This document shows positions 1 to 10,554 of a stretch of 64,000 bases of DNA, one piece after another; position 1 is the stretch's first letter; the number at the start of each line of letters is the position of its first letter. A program made the position numbers and the translations under genes. Source of the stretch: Scytalidium lignicola (taxonomy: Eukaryota; Ascomycota; Leotiomycetes); contig NCSJ02000198.1 of assembly GCA_002812745.2 (NCBI GenBank), positions 1 through 64,000 of the forward strand, in the 5' to 3' direction. The notes under the pieces were generated by a model. The model was not told the DNA's origin. It searched no databases and saw nothing but the letters and a program-made list of their open reading frames with translations.

Positions 1-87
1 CATAACCACGACGGCCACCNAAAGTGCTCAGAATGTGGAAATGTAGGACATAATAGACTCAAATGTCCTGATTTAGCTAGTCATTAG
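1..87 (+). pseudogene. C-terminal tail of a transposon protein with CCHC zinc knuckle (partial)
   Basis: The window opens inside a reading frame that ends at TAG 85-87. It encodes a zinc knuckle of the form C-x2-C-x4-H-x4-C (residues CSECGNVGHNRLKC). Knuckles like this end many fungal DDE transposases of the Fot1/pogo and MULE types and also occur in retroelement Gag proteins. The short distance to the stop favours a transposase tail, but the body lies outside the window, so the family is undecided. An N at position 20 leaves the frame upstream of the knuckle uncertain. Confidence 0.5.
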
Positions 88-589
88 ATTTATTCAAATA
101 AACGTTGTTGTTGGTTGAATATTTGGTATTGAATGCAAAGGTGGAAGGGAAGTGATCCCTTGGGTGGGGTGATCCCTTGGACAGGGATTTACGTTAGTCG
201 TTCGGCTTACACAGCACTCACCACATTACTTACGACATAAAGTACTAAATTACGTATTTTATAATTTGAATTAGCTAATTGGATCTGCATATTTACCCGG
301 TCTAATTGAATTTGCGGCTTTCTTATTAATTTTGCTAACTATATACCACTCCGGTTCGCTCCGTAGTGATTACTGGCTTATCCCTATTATTGGTATACGT
401 ACTAACCAATAATAAGAAAACCACGAGTGATGGCTTCGTCGAAGAAGTCGACTGAACATAAGTGCTTCTTGAGACGACGAGAGACACCCTCGGATCTACT
501 ATCATGCCCTCACTCAAACTTATAAGGCTTTTGCCTGATGCTCCTCCTCCACATCGCCAGTCGACCTTCAATGGGCTCCTAGTTCAATC
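88..589. other. Intergenic; possible 3' end of the left-edge transposon
   Basis: No supported gene. The 12-mer GTGATCCCTTGG occurs twice, at 152-163 and 169-180, just after the transposon-like reading frame. It could be part of a terminal or subterminal repeat, but the left end of the element is outside the window. The rest is AT-rich and featureless. Confidence 0.3.
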
Positions 590-2618
590 TCATTTGTTCC
601 GGTCTGCGTACTCCGTATTTTCCATGTAGACCTCGATCTTATTGTTCATCTTAGCATCAACGTCCTTGCAGGAAGCCGCAGCGAGTATGCCTACGACGCC
701 AAATGCGATGGAGGCATAGCATACCGCTCTATTCCACCATATGGTTAGTGACGCAAGATGCATAGAAGGTGAAGCTGAGTCTTTGATATATATCAGGGAA
801 GGGCTGAATGCCACTTACTGTATCGCCCTCTCATATGCGTGTTGTCACGCTCGCTGGGCAGCAAGAGCAACAGCCGGAGGGTATGAGTTCACCAGCTCTT
901 GTGTGCCCAGTCGTCCAAGGAGAACTTTTACCTGCGAGGCTGGAAGTCCCGCCGCTTCGACTGCTGCTGGCACATAGCGGTGTATATACTTGTTAACCGT
1001 GTTGGAGAGAATTGTTGTGTACACCGCCGTTGCGACTGCAAATGGTCAGCTACTTGTACACACCAAGATGAAGGAATTAAAGGGTGGGACGTACTGGTTC
1101 CTCCTCCCTGGCGGGCAACACTTGATATCCCACCACTATGGCTAAGGTCACGATGATCTACTCCCATTTGGCAGACAGCCATGGCGAGGTAAGCCGCCCA
1201 GGCGTACGCAGCTTGACAGAGGAAAGTAAAGGCAATCATGACTCCTTTATTAGACGGTTTCCCCAGTGCTAGTAGAGCGCCGAAGATAATCATTATAGTC
1301 GTGACACCGGTTAGTTGCCACTGCCAATGACGAATTCTTCTGCCAAAAATTGTTAATAGAGTCCCTCCGGTAGTAATTCCGAGGCCTTGAACAATAGATA
1401 AGACGCTTGCATATCTCCAGTCAGCGCCATTGTTCGTATAAAAGACATTAATCATTGTCGGCCAAACGATACTGCTGCAGAAGTAGGTCATGTTGATAAC
1501 AGCCAATGCAATACATGGTGCTGTTAGATCACGACCCCATGACGAGACGAACATATATGTTGGCGTCAACGGGTGCCGAGCACTGCCGTACGTCTCCCAG
1601 AGGGCGAAAAGGATGATAAAGAAAAAGCAAACGCATAAGGTTGCGATAACATGGGCATTGTCAGAAGGATATATAGTGGTGTAGACGAGCCCGGCCAAAA
1701 GGGGGACCGAGCCGGCAGTGAAGAGACCTATCCCTAAATAATCAAGTTCTTTGACTAATTGCCTTGGATCTATATTATATGGATGTGCTGGAGGAAAATA
1801 GAGTAGGTAAAGCGCGACGAAAGCAAGGCCTTGGGCAATTGCAGCTGGGTAAAAGTTCCACTGCCATGTATGTTGCACCCAACCATATCTCGCCGTGATT
1901 GGGGCGATGGTGACGGCGACAAAGATAGATAGGTCAGCTAGAACGATGCCGATATGTCTCCATTTGTTTGGCAGCAACTCAGGGAGAGCAAAGCAAGCCA
2001 TCTGGCAGTTTCCCGCTCCAAATCCTGTAATCACCATTCCTGCGATGACTGCGTTGCTCCCTTTCGCAGTCGCAATGCAGAGATGGCCAATGAAGCAGAA
2101 GATGTTCCCTCCGACGAGAAACCAACGGCGTCCTAATAGATCTGTATTGGCACCGCTGAAGCAGAGTTAGAGGAAAGATCGACGCGATGAATAGTGGAGG
2201 TATGGAGAGCCTACCAGATCATAAAGCATACTGTATCAGCAAGAGTCCATGCGGGAACAAACCAGGCCGCTTTTGAAGGCTCGCCAAAGCTCTCGGCCAG
2301 GTCGTTACCAATTGCAGACAGAACGGGAACGGGCCAGAAGCAAACACCGTATCCGAATGAAAGGGTCTTATTCCGACATCAGCTAGGGGGTCCGTGAAGA
2401 TTGAGTGAAAGAAGACAAATTCAGAGGGGTCTCACAAGGATGACTACCCAAGTCTTGGGCGTCACGACCGGGCTCGGCTCCTCGAGTCTCAGAGAACATG
2501 TCTGTTTCTCGGAGTCTTTGGCTTCAACTTCATGGATGCTTGGAACAATGTCCTCAGTTTTCGACGGGGGAATGTCAGTGGTTCCTGTGGTCATGATAAT
2601 AAGAGATCCCGTGATCAC
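590..2618 (-). pseudogene. TRI12-type MFS efflux pump, full length but with one in-frame stop
   Basis: Major facilitator of the fungal trichothecene-efflux-pump (TRI12) family, expected to export a toxic metabolite across the plasma membrane. Five exons fit GT-AG introns and a continuous frame: 2618-2436, 2366-2215, 2155-1095, 1035-819 and 728-590, about 583 codons, or 575 from the second Met at 2594. Family landmarks visible are TWVVILTLSFGYGVCFWPVP, then GANTDLLGRRWFLVGGN after the second intron, many hydrophobic segments, and GGTIATAVYT across the fourth exon junction. The tail ends IEVYMENTEYADRNK. One TGA at 847-845 interrupts exon 4; the paralogue at 10.6 kb reads through there, so the last ~60 residues would be lost. 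A single C-to-T change of CGA would explain it. It is otherwise undamaged, so decay is recent, or translation stops there with the last membrane segment missing. Confidence 0.85.
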
Positions 2619-2935
2619 GAAGCTCTTTCAGATGCCTATGAAAGCTGCTATTGGAAGTGGCATCTTCGCCGCTCTTTATGTACCCTTTTCTTCCTGTAGC
2701 GGGAAAGTAACAACCGTGAGCAACCGTACGGCCCGAGAGCACCACTTAGTAAACTCTTAACAACCGAACTTAAGCACCGGAAGATTACTCCCCCACTCAC
2801 AATCCACCTACCCAAGGAGAAATTATGTTGATACTCCGGAATCAACTGAACCTTGGTCGGGTAACATTCAGTCTTCCAAGCCATGTGGCCCCGCCATTGG
2901 AGGGTTTTACCGATCTCCACGGCCTGGGGAAAGAA

Positions 2936-3362
2936 CAGGGTCTCTAGTTGAGTTGACTCAAAACTAAGCCAATTTAGGTTTAGATTCTGATTACCTGTGC
3001 CGTATATCCCGGTCAACTAGCCATTTCCCTCAACCGGGCTCCACCTATTTAAGGGACAAATTTGAGGCTATAGGGCATAAATTAAGGCACCAACAAGCAA
3101 AGTGGCGGCTGAGGGGGATGGCTGGTTGATCGGGATATAATTACTGGTAGTAGTTATAGTATAAAATACATAGAATATCACATAGATGTATAAATATTAC
3201 ACAAATTTATGGAAATTATACTTTTGAGTTGTTGAGTTTTAATTGAGTTATGGCTTAAATTCAAACCAACTCAACCGACAATAAGCAACTCAAACTCAAC
3301 TCAACTGAACTCAGAATTACTCAAAGACAACTTGAGTTGTTGAGTTGTTTTTAGACACCCTG
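2936..3362. mobile_element. hAT-type MITE, 427 bp, with 8-bp target site duplication
   Basis: The element begins CAGGGTCTCTAGTTGAG and ends with the inverse of CAGGGTGTCTAAAAACAAC. It is flanked on both sides by the identical 8-mer GGAAAGAA (2928-2935 and 3363-3370). An 8-bp duplication with CAGGG termini is typical of the hAT superfamily. The interior has no coding capacity and is rich in AACTCA/TGAGTT repeats in both orientations near the right end (about 3230-3350), so it could fold on itself. It is a non-autonomous element needing transposase from elsewhere. Confidence 0.8.
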
Positions 3363-3370
3363 GGAAAGAA

Positions 3371-3950
3371 CGAGTTCAACATGGAAAGGATAACTTGTAA
3401 TTATAGTTATAAGGACAAAATGAAATGGTTATCAAGGTAAAGGACAACAATTAAGAAATATATAAGCTTGGCTATCAAAACAGCAGGTCCTTTGTGGCTT
3501 CGGTTTGCTTGACGAGCCGACAAAAAAAAAGAAGTAATGTTAGAAGAGTGGTAGTGTTGTGGTCCAATGGTCAGCTGCAGAAACTAAATGCATTGCGTGT
3601 TTACGGAATAGGCTGACTCATTTGTCCTTTAGAAAGCCACAACAAAGATGCCGACCCACAAGCGTACCGTACAGGAAGACTCTAAGGTGAACACGCCAAA
3701 GTCAGAGCCATTAATCATCGGGCCTCAAGCATGCACATCGTAGACTTTAGTCGTATGCGCGAATTATTGTACGTACAATTTTCACACCATCATCCTTGTA
3801 GCTCTCGAGTCTGGTTTAGGGCTGCAAGGTCGAGACACATATTATTCCGTGCAAACTTAAACACTTCCAGCCTGCATCTCGTGAGGACATTTGAGATTCA
3901 CGGGAGGTTACTCCGCTAATTATCTAGCAGGCTGAGCTGTCCAGCCTGGC
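3371..3950. other. Intergenic between the hAT MITE and the ACS permease
   Basis: Only short reading frames without recognisable similarity on either strand. It contains the 3' flank of the minus-strand permease gene that ends at 3951. No RNA gene or further repeat recognised. Confidence 0.4.
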
Positions 3951-5760
3951 TCACAAGGTGTACCTAAAGAATGGGCTTTCATCTCCCATGGCGAGCAGCT
4001 CGCCCTCGCTGTACTTTGTCCGAATCTCCTCCTCAGTCATGAGGTCCCTTTCTCTGTTCAGCTTGTCATAGCTTCTCCTCAAGATGTAGGCAGCGAGAGA
4101 AGCGATCAGCATGATGGCGAAGGACACGGAATAGCCTGGATAATAGTGCGGAGCTGTATAATCTGGGAACATATTGGATCCGGCGAAACCGCCAAAAAGG
4201 GCGGCCATTGTGAGAATGGTAGCCGTACCGACAGCACGTTTGGAAGAGGGTGCGAGATTGTTTGCTGTGAAAATGTGAGCCAGTGGGGAGCAATTTCTTC
4301 AGTGGCGGGACACTTGACTTACCGAACCATCTAACCAGCGGCACGATAGGAGCATATATTCCGAATGCGGCCAAGAAAAGAAATCCATACGTGACACCAG
4401 GGTATTTGGGATGTGGGATAGCCAGGAGAGCTATGAAGCCCAAGGACCCTGACAAGAAGCCGCCGATGACAAAGGGAGAGCGTTGTTTAACTCTATCGGA
4501 AGCAATTGCCATTCCTAGTGTCCCCAGCATGCAGAAAATATAGATGGGGACCGTCATCAGTTGCTACGGTCTCCGGTCAGCCTCTCGGTAGTTCTTCAAA
4601 ACAGTGGTGATCTCACTGCATTGCTGGCTGAGTAGCCCAGCTGGTTGATCACCGATGGGACGGTATAGGTGAATCTAGATGAGATGAGCCAATGGATCAG
4701 TATTTCTTGCATGGTCACATACCCGTAGACTGTCACAGAGTTTCCCCAAACAGCCACAACGCCCATCCAAATCTTCCACTCCTTCAACGCCGCCATGACA
4801 TATTTGACGCTTATCCTGTCTTCGTTTGTTACCCGGCCTTGTCCTGATCCTGTCTCGATCTGTAGTCGGCTGATACAGAACTTTTTCTCACGCTCGGTGA
4901 GGAATCTCGAGTGTTGAGGGCTGTCGGGCAGGGTGAATAAAATCACGACGGCGCTGATGACCGTTATTATGCCTTCCAGCAGGTATATCCATCGCCACCC
5001 AGCTAGACCAGCAATACCGTCCATTTTGACAATCGCGTATGCCAACAGTCCCGAGAAGGCGCCGGCCAACGAAGCGCCGCAGAAAACAATGGCCATGCGC
5101 TTCTGGACTTCGTAACGCGTGTACCAGAGAGTCAACAAGAAGACAACCCCAGGCCAGAATCCCGCCTGCAATCAAAATCAGCATTCGGGCTCTAAGAGAT
5201 GCTTGAGTGACACACCTCAGAAATCCCCAGCAAGAATCTTACGGTGACGAGACCTTCGTAACTCTTGACTAGGCAGGTAAGGGTCGTGATCACCTCCCAG
5301 GCGATCATGAGGCTCGAGATCCACATCGAGGGACGGACCAGCTTTAAGACAATGTTGCTCGGCACCTCAAATAGACCGTAGCATATAAAGAAGACCATTA
5401 GAGCGACATTGTACTGGCTGCCATGAAGGTTTAGGTCCGTGGCCATTCCAGCAATCTTTGCATTTCCAACTATTGAATCGTGAACGAGGCCCCAAGGAAA
5501 GAGGAAAACAGACGATTGATCGCTGGAAACTTACTGTTGCCACGATCGAGGTAGGAGAGAATATATAGCCACGTGATTTGGGGAATGAAAATCCAGTCGA
5601 GTTTTCTCACAACTCTCTTTTTTTCCTCTTCTGTAAGCTCGACCAGGTCGACCTCAGTTGCGACAAGGTACTCGAACTCCTGTTTGGACTCTGCAGGGGG
5701 CCTTTGCGCGATCTCCACCGCTTCTGCTTGGAGACTGTATTCTTTTTCGGCAGCCATCAT
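3951..5760 (-). CDS. MFS anion permease, allantoate/nicotinate (ACS, Dal5-like) type
   Basis: Six exons join in frame: 5760-5535, 5469-5216, 5165-4723, 4674-4617, 4563-4323 and 4264-3951 (1536 nt, 511 aa, the usual size). It belongs to the anion:cation symporter branch of the MFS, which takes up small organic anions such as allantoate, nicotinate, pantothenate or aromatic acids across the plasma membrane. Visible hallmarks are a cytosolic N-terminus rich in acidic and charged residues, LDWIFIPQITWLYILSYLDR, then GNAKIAGMATDL, RFLLGISEAGFWPG and TLWYTRYEVQKRMA. The start is the first of two adjacent Met codons; the second at 5757 is equally possible. All introns keep GT-AG ends and there is no internal stop, so it is probably functional. 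It is divergent from the CMD-like gene across a ~700-bp shared promoter, which suggests co-regulation and uptake of the cluster's substrate. Confidence 0.88.
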
Positions 5761-6456
5761 TGTCGACGGCTTCCCAGAATCCAGGTGGATATGGTGGGGT
5801 TGACAAGGTGAAAAAATCTAAAGGTCAAGTATGAAACTGAAACTGAAACTGAAAATTATACAAAGAGGACTGGACACTCTAAATTAACCAAGCTGGTGGC
5901 CAAGGGCCAGAAAAGACGATTCATAGTTCATGGAAAAAGTGGTTATGGAAAGGACTGCCATCGATGATCGATTTCGGCATTGGAATAGCCGAGCCATCGT
6001 GCCGTAGTAGTCAGCAGCCCACATCTCCCATATTTTGCTTCCCCAACCTATCCAAGACGGCNGGGGCCCCCAGATTCAGGAGGATGCCGAAAGCTGGAGG
6101 CGGGGCGAGAATCGTCAAACCTTGTCGGTAAGCCAGGAGTTCGGGCGGGAAACTACCTAGCTACATGTACCCCACAGCGAAGGCCTGTAACTTTGGCTAC
6201 CAAGAAATACTTGAGAAAGGGAATCTCTCACGCTACCACACTCAGCCGGAGGTGACCGAGTGCCGGCAGGTCAAGGGAATTTCTCTCCAGGAGCGACAAT
6301 CCTACCTTGACGTAGATAATAATACATAGGTTTCTTCCTCCGCCATCATTCCAATTGATCCTACGGCAGTGTTTGTGATAAAAAATCATCTTCAAGGTGA
6401 TCTGGTGATTGTCATCTACTTCATAATCATCCACGTCGAGCCATCTTGTTGCAACC
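5761..6456. promoter_or_regulatory. Divergent promoter region between permease and CMD-like gene
   Basis: About 700 bp separate two divergently transcribed genes, so both promoters must lie here. A short tandem repeat of GAAACT (three copies, around 5831-5850) sits about 70-90 bp upstream of the permease start. No coding frame of note. An N at 6062 precedes a G run. Confidence 0.4.
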
Positions 6457-7335
6457 ATGCCCATTATGCTGAAAGATCACCTCACAGACCTTGGGGAGGT
6501 ATGGTCCTCCGCATGGGAGGCACTCCTCGAAGCTTCCCCGGCCTATTTTGCCGCCTATCTCAAAATGCGCTCTGTTCCCATCAAAAACCGGCACCTTTCC
6601 CGGAAACTGCAAGAGCTGCTTCTGCTCGCTTGCGATGCATCTTGCACACACCTCTTCGAGCCCGGAGTCCGTCTCCACACAGAAAATGCGTTGAAGGCAG
6701 GAGCAACCAAAGAAGAGGTTTTAGAAGTCCTGATGCGGGCCAGCGTGTTGGGGATCCATGCCGTTAGCGTCGGTCTTCCGATCTTATTTGAAGTGTTAGT
6801 TGAAGACGGGAAAATGACGGAGGAAGAGCTAAACGTACCGAACGATGCGTACCGAGAGCAACTCAAGACTGATTTTACTGAGAAGCGTGGCTTCTGGGCA
6901 CCGCACTATCAAAAATTGATTACAATCGGTAAGCAAGGAGAAGACATCCCATATGCAAAACTGAAAAAAACGAAATGCCTTGATCCTAACGATTTGTTTT
7001 TAACAGCACCCGACTTCTTCGATGCGTATATAACATACTCCTCGGCTCCAACGATAGATGGTGGCCACCTGAGCCCTCGTGACAGGGAATTGGTCTATAC
7101 AGCAATCGACTGCTCCACAACACACCTATACGGCTACGGCCTAAAAACCCACGTGAGGAATGCACTCCGGTATGGTGCCACGCCAGAGGTTATTGTAGAG
7201 GTCTATGAGCTTGCTGCTCTAATGGGTGTACAAACATTGTTGCTGGGTGTACCTATCTTGAAAGAGACGCTAGCTCAGCTCAGCTCAAGTCGAGAACACC
7301 CCATTGAAAGGGTAACTCATGATACAACCGGTTAG
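6457..7335 (+). CDS. Two-domain carboxymuconolactone decarboxylase / AhpD-like protein
   Basis: The fold is the all-helical CMD/AhpD family, whose members either decarboxylate 4-carboxymuconolactone in the protocatechuate pathway or act as peroxidase-type thiol proteins. Two CMD repeats are visible. The first (about residues 40-115) has LLLACDASCTHLF followed by an H-x8-GAT pattern. The second has IDCSTTHLYGYG and again THVRNALRYGAT. The first carries C59 and C63 as C-x3-C, not the C-x2-C of AhpD, and the second has one Cys. The open frame gives 292 aa, but bases 6929-7006 look like a 78-bp intron (GTAAGC...TTTTTAACAG) in a multiple of three; removing it gives 266 aa with TIAPDFFDAY at the join. 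Read with the following alpha/beta hydrolase, it recalls the bacterial pairing of CML decarboxylase and enol-lactone hydrolase. Substrate not determinable. Confidence 0.85.
   Translation: MPIMLKDHLTDLGEVWSSAWEALLEASPAYFAAYLKMRSVPIKNRHLSRKLQELLLLACDASCTHLFEPGVRLHTENALKAGATKEEVLEVLMRASVLGIHAVSVGLPILFEVLVEDGKMTEEELNVPNDAYREQLKTDFTEKRGFWAPHYQKLITIGKQGEDIPYAKLKKTKCLDPNDLFLTAPDFFDAYITYSSAPTIDGGHLSPRDRELVYTAIDCSTTHLYGYGLKTHVRNALRYGATPEVIVEVYELAALMGVQTLLLGVPILKETLAQLSSSREHPIERVTHDTTG
6929..7006 (+). other. Probable 78-bp in-frame intron in the CMD-like gene
   Basis: Starts GTAAGC, ends TTTTTAACAG, and its 26 codons are open, so spliced and unspliced forms both translate. The encoded insert is lysine-rich and falls between the two CMD repeats, where family members usually have none. 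I favour splicing; a retained form would be a longer isoform. Confidence 0.65.
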
Positions 7336-7564
7336 GGTCAAGAATTGGTCCTTGTGCATCGGCTGCTGAGAAAACTGGTGTACTTGGAGCCCGACCATAG
7401 AGTAAGGTATATCAAACAAACGGGGACGTTGGACGATGTTGAGGGCTGATATTGCTGGAGGGGGAGAGCTCAATCCTGCTAGTGAGATAGCAGCTAAGCC
7501 ACTGTTTGCACCATCACTGAGGAGAGCAGAAGTAGAAAAGTTAGAGGAGGAGCGAATTACCCAG

Positions 7565-7975
7565 TTAGTCGTTTAGTTTAGACATAAGGTCTGGAATTCT
7601 GTCATCCTTTATCTTGTTGAGGAAGACGGCCATGCGTTCGCAGTTAGATGACAATTCGTCAAACTTCTCGGTTAATGTCCTCTTGAGCTGGGGTAAGTCC
7701 TGCCGGGCTTGTTACGCTGGTATATACTATACACTAAGTTCAAATATCGTGTAATGTTACTAACCATTCTAGAGCTTCGGAGATAGATCTGTCAAAGGAT
7801 TCTCTAGTAATTAGGGCTCGATATTCTTGTAGTAGGTTCCCGTGAGGCGTGTGCTTATGTATGAGGCTGCGGCCTGCGGCCCTTGCTGTATCCACAGGGA
7901 TTCCTCAGCCTTTGAGTTTATGTATCAGCTTTTGGTGCCGTTCATGGTATTTGTCTTTGTCTCCTCCGAACTCGG
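7565..7975 (-). pseudogene. Degenerate gene remnant of unknown family
   Basis: On the minus strand a coding-like stretch rich in charged and helical residues (for example EFGGDKDKYHERHQKLIHK, then GNLLQEYRALITRESFDRS) is broken by an in-frame TGA. After a possible intron with a GTTAGT donor it continues with CERMAVFLNKIKDDRIP and a stop at 7565-7567. The amino-acid texture looks genuine but I do not recognise the family. The remaining sequence from 7336 to 8328 shows nothing else. Confidence 0.3.
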
Positions 7976-8328
7976 GGGCCAGGAACCTTCATATGGTAAC
8001 CACCAATAGAGTATGCGGGCAAGATAGGCGGAAGCTGGGAATGTCGTGACGGGTCTCCGTAGGGGGGTGAATACTGAAATATTATGCTGATGAAATAGAA
8101 GTTCGGTAACTATACCTTGGCTCATGATATCCTATATCATTAGCCCCGTTCTTTCCGGCACGACGCACAAACTGGTGCCGTGGGTTTGTCACATCTTAAT
8201 CCCTGGTACATATAGAACAACTTTAGCTGGAGACGGTCGTGACCACTTCTACTAGTTTAATACTATCATCTTTTTTAAAGAATACCTTGATCAAAAAGAC
8301 TCAGTTCTCTTGTTATAAGTAGCGCATC

Positions 8329-9189
8329 ATGGCCGCTAAAATTCCTACAACACATAGTCAATTCATAAGTCACGTCAATGGACAAAAGACGCACTTCATT
8401 GTTGACGACTTCACGGATCCCTGGAGAATGGATACTGAGACTGTCCTAATCCAGCACGGATTTGGTCGCCACTCTGCGTTCTGGTACCACTGGATTCCAC
8501 CCTTGGCTTCAAAATACCGTGTTATTCGCCGCGACCTTCGCGGCCATGGCCTTTCTAGTGACCCAACACCAGACTACGATTACTCGCTCGACACAGTACT
8601 GGGAGAAACTGTTGACCTCCTAGAGCAACAGGGGCTCGCCAAGATCCACCTGTTCTGCGAGTCTACAGCTGGCCTGATCGGGGTTGCCTTTGCCGCTCGA
8701 TTCCCGAACCGCCTACATTCGCTGACTGTATGTGCGACACCATCCCATCTTCCCGAAACAGCCAAGAAGAAATGGGCCTTGGGCTACGAAGACTGGGCAG
8801 CCGCTTGCCGCTCCTTGGGAGCACGAGGCTTCGCAGAGAGCCAGAGCCGGATTCCTGGTGGTATTGGACAGCCGGATCCTGAATACTACAAGTGGTGGCT
8901 GGAGCAGACGGACTTGTCGACCGGCGAGGGTCTGGCTCGCTACGCATCATTCCTGGACAAGCTGGATGTACGTCCTATGATGGGGGACGTCAAGTGCCGC
9001 ACCCTGATTCTTGCCCCGACCACCAGTGCGAACACCAGCTTGCAAGACCAGGAGGCTTTTCGTGATGCGATTCCCGGGGCACATCTGGTGGCGATCGATG
9101 GAATAGGCCATGAGATTTACGTTGACAAGGCAAAGGAGTGCCAGGAGGCCTTTCTCGAATTTGTTTCTCGCGATCCTATCAAGGGGTAG
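8329..9189 (+). CDS. Alpha/beta hydrolase
   Basis: A single-exon gene for a 286-aa soluble alpha/beta-hydrolase, similar in layout to 3-oxoadipate enol-lactonase and related ester or lactone hydrolases. The oxyanion-hole HG is at 43-44 (IQHGFGRHSAFW). RRDLRGHGLSSDP follows at about 67-79. The nucleophile elbow holds Ser112 in CESTAG, where the first small residue is Cys instead of Gly. The catalytic His is His261 in GIGHEIY. The acid is probably an Asp near 211-240, but I cannot fix it. No signal peptide or membrane segment. It lies about 1 kb after the CMD-like gene on the same strand. The start Met is followed by AAKIPTTHS and no earlier in-frame Met is evident. It probably hydrolyses an ester or lactone made by the cluster's monooxygenases, but the substrate is inference. 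Confidence 0.88.
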   Translation: MAAKIPTTHSQFISHVNGQKTHFIVDDFTDPWRMDTETVLIQHGFGRHSAFWYHWIPPLASKYRVIRRDLRGHGLSSDPTPDYDYSLDTVLGETVDLLEQQGLAKIHLFCESTAGLIGVAFAARFPNRLHSLTVCATPSHLPETAKKKWALGYEDWAAACRSLGARGFAESQSRIPGGIGQPDPEYYKWWLEQTDLSTGEGLARYASFLDKLDVRPMMGDVKCRTLILAPTTSANTSLQDQEAFRDAIPGAHLVAIDGIGHEIYVDKAKECQEAFLEFVSRDPIKG

Positions 9190-10554
9190 TTACTATCGTT
9201 CTGGCATGGGCGGGGTTGTTAGGATTCTGCTAAGAAAGGATGGGGTTTATAGATCTTGCATTACGACTCTATCATGTTCCTGTTCCTACTTGCAAGTTGA
9301 ATCCTACAAGGACAAATGTCCACATGTATGTCAATCGAAAATGTATTAGTTAACTTCACTTACAATGGGTGTAACTAAAACTAAAAACTTGNAAAAGAAA
9401 ATTATGAAGAACAAATACACATTAAGGAATGGGAAGTAGGTGGAACGAAGGAAGGACATGGAGATGGAAGCATGAGGGCAAATATGAAGGGGTTTGTGCT
9501 TTCAGATCCGGGTCAATTTCCTTGAATTAATAATCAAATCTACTCACTAGACGAATAATATAATGTATAAAGCTCTGGGCGAACGTGTTGAATCCTATCC
9601 AGTGGTGAGAGTAATGGGTAATGACGGTGGGATTGTGTTTAATCTTGGATGATTCCTCTCTTTTAGAGTACGCTGCGATAAGGCCTTGATTTCGACAGCT
9701 TCTAGAATAGCTAAGTGTGGTCATAAAATAAATAGGAGCTACTGACAGGCAGTTTTCTGTTTTCTTTTTTGTAATCGTACTCTATACTCGGCTCTTCCTA
9801 ATCTGGATGCCTGTAGAGACTCCTCGGGATATAGTACATGGTTTCCTACGCTAATAGTCCTGTTATTTTGCATTTTACTTCCTAGTAAGAGAATAGTTTT
9901 GGCAGTTTGCAAAGGAATCAACAGTAAATGAGCAAAGAACAGAGTCTTTCTCAAAAACCTAAACTCAAGCCATCTAATTTCCCATACACTCACTACTCCG
10001 TAGTTCAGTCCACCATCTCCCTGTGTTGTACTATCGATTGCAACTTTTGCTCTCCAGTAGGTCCGTCCCTCATTTTGATGTCTGTTTTTAAAAATTTGGG
10101 CTAGTTGTGCTTGTTTTTCGTGTATGAAATTGTTTGTTGATGTTTCGACGCGTTGATTGAAGTTGAACACCAACTTATCCTATCATGAAATCATTATGAA
10201 TCTGTGAAGCCGTAAACTGTTGTCGGGTAGGAAAATGGGCGAGCCAGATCCAGTTTCCATCGTTGAGGTGCAGCATCCAGGGGTCACTACTTCCTTATGC
10301 TGTCGTTGGTCTGTCTGTGTGCTCTTGAGGCCTGTGGAGGTTGGTTTTGACTCGCGACGCGATAAATTGATGAAAATATGGTTGATAGTATGGGATATGA
10401 CTCAATCTTGACTCTACAGATGATGCTGTAGATTCGTAACCCTCACCGCGTACAGGTGTTGAGTCCCGAGGGTCACTGAGAGGCAATTGAGTGGAATACG
10501 GCAATCTAATGCACTGTACTATAGCTCTCTCACAAGTGCTGCTTCACTGGTGCT
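9190..10554. other. Long intergenic stretch without supported gene
   Basis: AT-rich. A 144-codon minus-strand frame (10,173-9739) and shorter ones exist, but they show no recognisable domain and no splice partners, so I do not call them genes. An N at 9392 precedes an A run. This may be decayed repeat sequence. Confidence 0.35.

Noticed and set aside
2648..3016. 122-codon minus-strand frame just upstream of the TRI12 pump
   Set aside because: Overlaps the hAT MITE end, has no domain-like texture, and its codons do not continue into the pump's frame.
9739..10173. 144-codon minus-strand frame in the 9.2-10.5 kb gap
   Set aside because: No recognisable motif, no splice partners and AT-biased composition; more likely chance or old repeat.
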